From the NCBI GenBank assembly GCA_029255685.2, contig CM055317.2, positions 77,737,460 to 77,801,459 on the forward strand: DNA of 64,000 nt. The letters are read 5' to 3'. Shown here in pieces: positions 60,108 through 64,000 of the stretch. Positions within the stretch are counted from its first letter, which is position 1, and each line of letters opens with the position of its first letter. Source of the DNA: Silene conica (taxonomy: Eukaryota > Streptophyta > Magnoliopsida > Caryophyllales > Caryophyllaceae). The notes below the pieces were generated by a model. That model was not told the DNA's origin and searched no databases. It saw only the letters and a list, made by a program, of their open reading frames with translations. A program made the position numbers and the translations under genes.

Positions 60108-60480
60108 TCGGAATTCCCCACACTTAAACCTTACTCATCCTCGAGTAAGTAATCAAGGAACTAAACCCTTATTCGAAAACAAGAATTAAACAAACTAAGC
60201 TAACTAAAAGCCGAATCAGCAGGTTTAGCTACATTCGTAGCCCTTTCAACTCACAATTTGACATCTATGAGTTAGAATGCCCTATTGCAAGGCAAGTTTG
60301 GTCTTGCTACAAAAAATTTGATGCAAACAAAGGAGAACAAAACACATATAAACAAACAACATGCATTGAGAAAAATCCAACCGCTTGCCTCATCTAAGCG
60401 GGGTTTTGAAAACTAAACAAATGAGGTCTATAAAACAAAGAATACAACATAAGAGACTAAGAAATAACAGTCACATGAAT
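60108..60480 (-). other. Polypurine tract and 3' untranslated part of the Ty3/gypsy element
   Basis: Minus-strand GAGGATGAGTAAGGTTTAAG followed by TGTGGGG marks the 3' end of many plant Ty3/gypsy internal regions. The rest is non-coding. Confidence 0.5.
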
Positions 60481-61260
60481 GTGAAACAACGCAGATCATA
60501 TTAAGTAACATCAGGGTGCAAATCCTAACAATTAAATATGCATGTGGAAAACCCGTTCATACATTTAACCAGTTGTTTGATTTTATAAACGACAGATTAT
60601 CGTTAGATACCATTACGTTGCGAACACCTTTAATTGATTAGAAAACTAAGAATTTCGTAAACTGCAGATAATAGCAGCTCCTATTTAAATAACATCACAC
60701 TACAAATCCCAATAAGTAAATATGTAGGTGGAAAAACCGCTGATAAATTAGACAGTGATTGGATTTTATAAACGACAAATTATTGTTAAATACCATTACA
60801 CCGTGATCACCTTCAAATGATTAGAAAACCAAGAATTTCCTAAACGGCAGATAATAGCAGATCATATTTAAATAACATCACACTGCAAATCCCAATAAGT
60901 AAATATGTGGGTGGAAAAACCGTTGATAAATTAGACGGTGATTAGATTTTATAAACGGCGGATTATCGTTCAATACCATTACGCTGTGAACACCTTCAAT
61001 TGATTAGAAAACAAAGAATTTGCTAAACAACAGATAATAACAGACCGTATTAAACTAACATCACACTACAATTCCACATAAGTAAATATGTAGGTGGTAA
61101 AAATGGCAACTGAACATACCGTGACGTGATTTGATAAACAGCAGATTATGGTTAGATATCATTAGTCGGTGAACACCTACAAATGAATAGGAAACAAAGA
61201 ATTTGATAAACAGCAAGTAATAGTTAACCAACAACATACTGCAATTCCAGAGTTGTATAT
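60481..61260. repeat. ~183-bp tandem repeat, about four units
   Basis: Anchor words (AAATATG, CAGATAATA, AACATCACACT, TTTTATAAACGRC) recur at spacings of 184, 183 and 183 bp (AAATATG at 60534, 60718, 60901 and 61084). The two central units are the most alike; outer units are diverged. The array sits in the 3' untranslated region of the Ty3/gypsy element. Confidence 0.9.
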
Positions 61261-61784
61261 ATACAACATAAGGCTTTAATTGAAGATAAACAATCCTAAA
61301 TTACCTGTATAATTGAAGGACAGACATAATCCCTATCCGGGTCCGAATCGCAGAATGATAACCTCAAATGGTACCTCGAAGTAACCATATCAGATAAGAA
61401 CTTCGAAAATTGGACGGATTGAAGCTGACAGTGGGCAGGGTAGAAGTGATTCACCATCAACCTTGAACAACTATTCTTGGTGTTTGAGATGTCGGGGTTG
61501 TTTGAGATTTGAGATAGATGGAAGGAGTGTATGGACGATCCAGATCACGAGTTTGGATATGTAATAGATGGTTATGATTCTGAACGAAATAGACGATTGA
61601 GATTATACATGTAAATGAAGATTGTGGCTGGGATTATTTCACCAACTTATATTGACGGACCAGATTGCACTACGAAAAATGCAATGAACGACTAAGATCT
61701 AAATTGGAAAAAGCAGATTCATGAATGGAGGGTCCAGATTCAATTGGAAATTCTGGTTGGAAGGCTTAGATTAAAATTGGATGA

Positions 61785-63896
61785 TGTTGGGAAAGTAACC
61801 CCAACATTAGTAATGAGCTAGTAACGAGTCTACGTTTTAAGTTAGGTTTAAGTTACTATTACTTATGTTTTGTATGTTAGATTGTCTTAGTAGTAATTAT
61901 TAGGAGTTAACCTTTGAATGAAATAAAGACTATTTAGGTAAGTTAGGACTTAGGACCTTATATAAATAAGGGTCACTAGTCATGTCGGAAAATAAGAGTG
62001 TAGTGCTTAATATCCCGAGTTAAACATAGTTGGAAATCTTGGCTAGTAGCTAAGTGTTTGAGGATTGATTGTATTATTGTTATTGTTTGAATAATAATAC
62101 AAGTTGGGGTGTGGTCAATTGCATAACAAAATATTGTGTCTTTGCATTCTTATATTATTTGTACCAAAAACCCCAACAAATTTGTATCAGAGCTACGACT
62201 CGATGGAGAAAAGTTTTGGTACAAAGTTTGAGATGGAGTTGTTCAATGGTAAGAACAATTTCTCGTTGTGGCAAAGCATGATAAAAGAAATTCTCATACA
62301 ACACGAGTTGTATGCGACTCTTGAAGACAAGAAGCCTGATGATGTTCAAGTTCTCAAATGGGAGGACATGGAATAGCGCGCGGTTAGTACAATCCGGTTA
62401 GCCCTTGCACCTGAAATCAAGTATAGTGTGTTAGAGGAGACAAATCCAAAGGAGTTGTGGACCAAGTTATGTAGCATTTATAATGCGAAGTCTTTGGCTA
62501 ATAAACTATTCTTGAAGAAAGATCTTTTCGAGCTCGAGATGGTAGATGACGGAGATTTGAGGGATCATTTAAACAAGTTCAATGACTTGATCACCCAATT
62601 GGCGAGTTTGGATGAGACATTCAGAGAAGAAGACAAGGCAATAATGTTGTTGGCGTCTCTTCCCAAAAAGTATAACACGATTATCACTAGTTTACTTGTG
62701 GGGAAGACAACATTGGCCTTAGATGAGACCGTTGTGGTTTTGCTTGAGTCCGAAAAGTTGATGAAGCAAGGAGACAGTGGTTCTTCAATGATGGAGGAGC
62801 TTTTGTGGGTGAATATCGTGGCAAGAAAAAAGGCGGTTGGAAAAAGCACAATCCTAATATTAATTGTTTCTATTGAGTTAGGTCATATACAAACTATGTG
62901 TCCTAAGGTAAAAGAAGATTTGAAGGAGTTGAAAGAACTTGTGGAGGTGGGGTTGTAGCTATGGTGCAAGCCAATGATGACGAACTCTTAATGGTTCATG
63001 GGGAAAAGGAGCCTAAGGAGAGTTGGGTGTTAGATTCGGGAACTTCCTATCACATATGTAGAAGAAGAGAGTGGTTTTCTTTTTATGAAAATGTGAAGGA
63101 AAGATGGTTAGTTTGCCAAATGGTGATAGGGCAAAGATTGAAGGGGTTGGTGAGGTTAAGGTAAAACTTAACGATAGTCAAGTTAGAAGGTTTGGTGATG
63201 TTAGATACATACCAAACATTAGTAGAAATTTATTCTCATTAGGTAGATTAGATTCTAAGGGTTGTAGCATTCATGTTAAGAATGGTGTTTTGGAGGTCAC
63301 TAAAAATGGTAAGGTGATTCTCAAAGGTAAAAGAGGTAAAACTAACTTATTCACATTTGATGGATTATATGATGAAGATGAGTTAGTTCAAGGGGAGGTG
63401 CTCTCAAGTGAAGGGAAGATGCTTCCAGTAAAGTAGGGTCGCTCCGCTCGATGATTGATAAGTTCAAAATAATGTTGGGCTTAAGGGGGGTTTGTTGGGA
63501 AAGTAACCCCAACATTAGTAATGAGCTAGTGACATAAAAGTCTACGTTTTAAGTTAGATTTAAGTTACTATTACTTATATTTTGTATGTTAAATTGTCTT
63601 AGTAGTAAATATTAGGAGTTAACCTTTGAATGAAATAAAGACTATTTATGTATTAGGTAAGTTAAGACTTAGGACCTTATATAAATAAGGGTCACTAGTC
63701 ATGTTGGAAAATACGAGTGTAGTGCTTAATATCCCGAGTTAAACATAGTTGGAAATCTTGGCTAGTAGCTAAGTGTTTGAGGATTGATTGTATTATTGTT
63801 ATTGTTTGAATAATAATACAAGTTGGGTTGTGGTTAATTGCATAACAAAATATTGTGTTTTTGCATTCTTATATTATTTGTACAAAAAACCCAACA
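61785..63896 (+). mobile_element. Internally deleted Tnt1-like copia element
   Basis: LTRs 61785-62178 (394 bp) and 63493-63896 (404 bp), both TGTTGGGAAAGTAACC... to ...CCCAACA, with a perfect 5-bp duplication GATGA (61780-61784, 63897-63901). A primer site TATCAGAGC follows the 5' LTR and AAGGGGGG precedes the 3' LTR. Only gag and part of protease/pre-integrase remain in the 1.3-kb interior; integrase, RT and RNase H are gone. The LTRs differ at a dozen or more sites, so it is older than the copia element at 12271. Confidence 0.95.
62203..63436 (+). pseudogene. Tnt1-like gag-protease remnant
   Basis: From ATG 62203: MEKSFGTKFEMELFNGKNNF, a TAG stop at 62374, then the same frame to 62958 (LWTKLCSIYNAKSLANKLFL, a UBN2-type gag core). 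The zinc knuckle (NCFY...GHIQTMCPK) is split by a frameshift and a stop. Protease remnant SWVLDSGTSYHIC lies near 63023-63061. A shifted frame at 63104-63436 covers the pre-integrase part (VRYIPNISRNLFSLGRLDSK, VKNGVLEV). The sequence then jumps to the polypurine tract. Several stops and shifts make it non-functional. Confidence 0.9.
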
Positions 63897-64000
63897 GATG
63901 AAATGAATTGAATTGAAAAATAGAACGGATGGTGAGAATTTGATTGAAAAATGAGATAAATGGTGTAGGTTGAAATTGAATTTGCAATTGTTTTTTCGAT

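Overview
The window looks like nuclear DNA from a flowering plant. It is AT-rich, carries spliced genes with GT-AG introns, plant-type LTR retrotransposons, Helitrons, MITEs and SINEs, and encodes a plant cell-wall beta-xylosidase and a plant RINGv protein. A Caryophyllales-like origin is only a weak guess from recurrent short words. Nothing in it is prokaryotic, organellar or CRISPR-like. I found no clear new biological system; the interest lies in element structure and nesting.

Two host genes can be rebuilt in full. On the minus strand, 11119-9087, a seven-exon gene encodes a 220-residue RINGv (C4HC3, MARCH-type) membrane E3 ligase; a SINE sits in its second intron. On the plus strand, 35964-46691, a seven-exon gene encodes a 771-residue GH3 beta-D-xylosidase/alpha-L-arabinofuranosidase (BXL). 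Its exons join in frame, although introns 1 and 2 hold at least nine mobile elements. Three gene relics were also seen: a retroposed TPR-protein copy (6272-8539), a coding-like exon broken by two insertions (55975-56953), and a doubtful 5' exon at 48613.

Layout. 1-2.6 kb: a SINE, a long inverted repeat and a MITE. 2.6-5.3 kb: a minus-strand Helitron with a helicase remnant and duplicated exons. 5.6-8.5 kb: two MITEs and the TPR retrocopy. 9.1-11.1 kb: the RINGv gene. 11.5-12.1 kb: nested MITEs. 12.3-17.7 kb: a young, almost intact Ty1/copia element whose polyprotein has one nonsense codon. 18.6-26 kb: fragments of LTR elements, including a 2.4-kb Ty3/gypsy-like LTR beside a decayed copia gag. 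27-35.7 kb: SINE, Tourist-like, Helitron, Mutator-like and Stowaway elements. 36-46.7 kb: BXL. 48.9-51.5 kb: a complete Helitron encoding an RPA-like protein. 55.4 kb: another Helitron 3' end. 56-61.8 kb: the 3' part of a Ty3/gypsy element (probably Tat/Ogre-like) with a solo copia LTR inside its LTR and ~183-bp tandem repeats before its polypurine tract. 61.8-63.9 kb: an internally deleted Tnt1-like copia element.

The two intact genes have no evident functional link. Many element boundaries are fixed by target-site duplications or terminal motifs read directly from the sequence. Superfamily names follow from TSD length and terminal motifs; finer lineage names are tentative.
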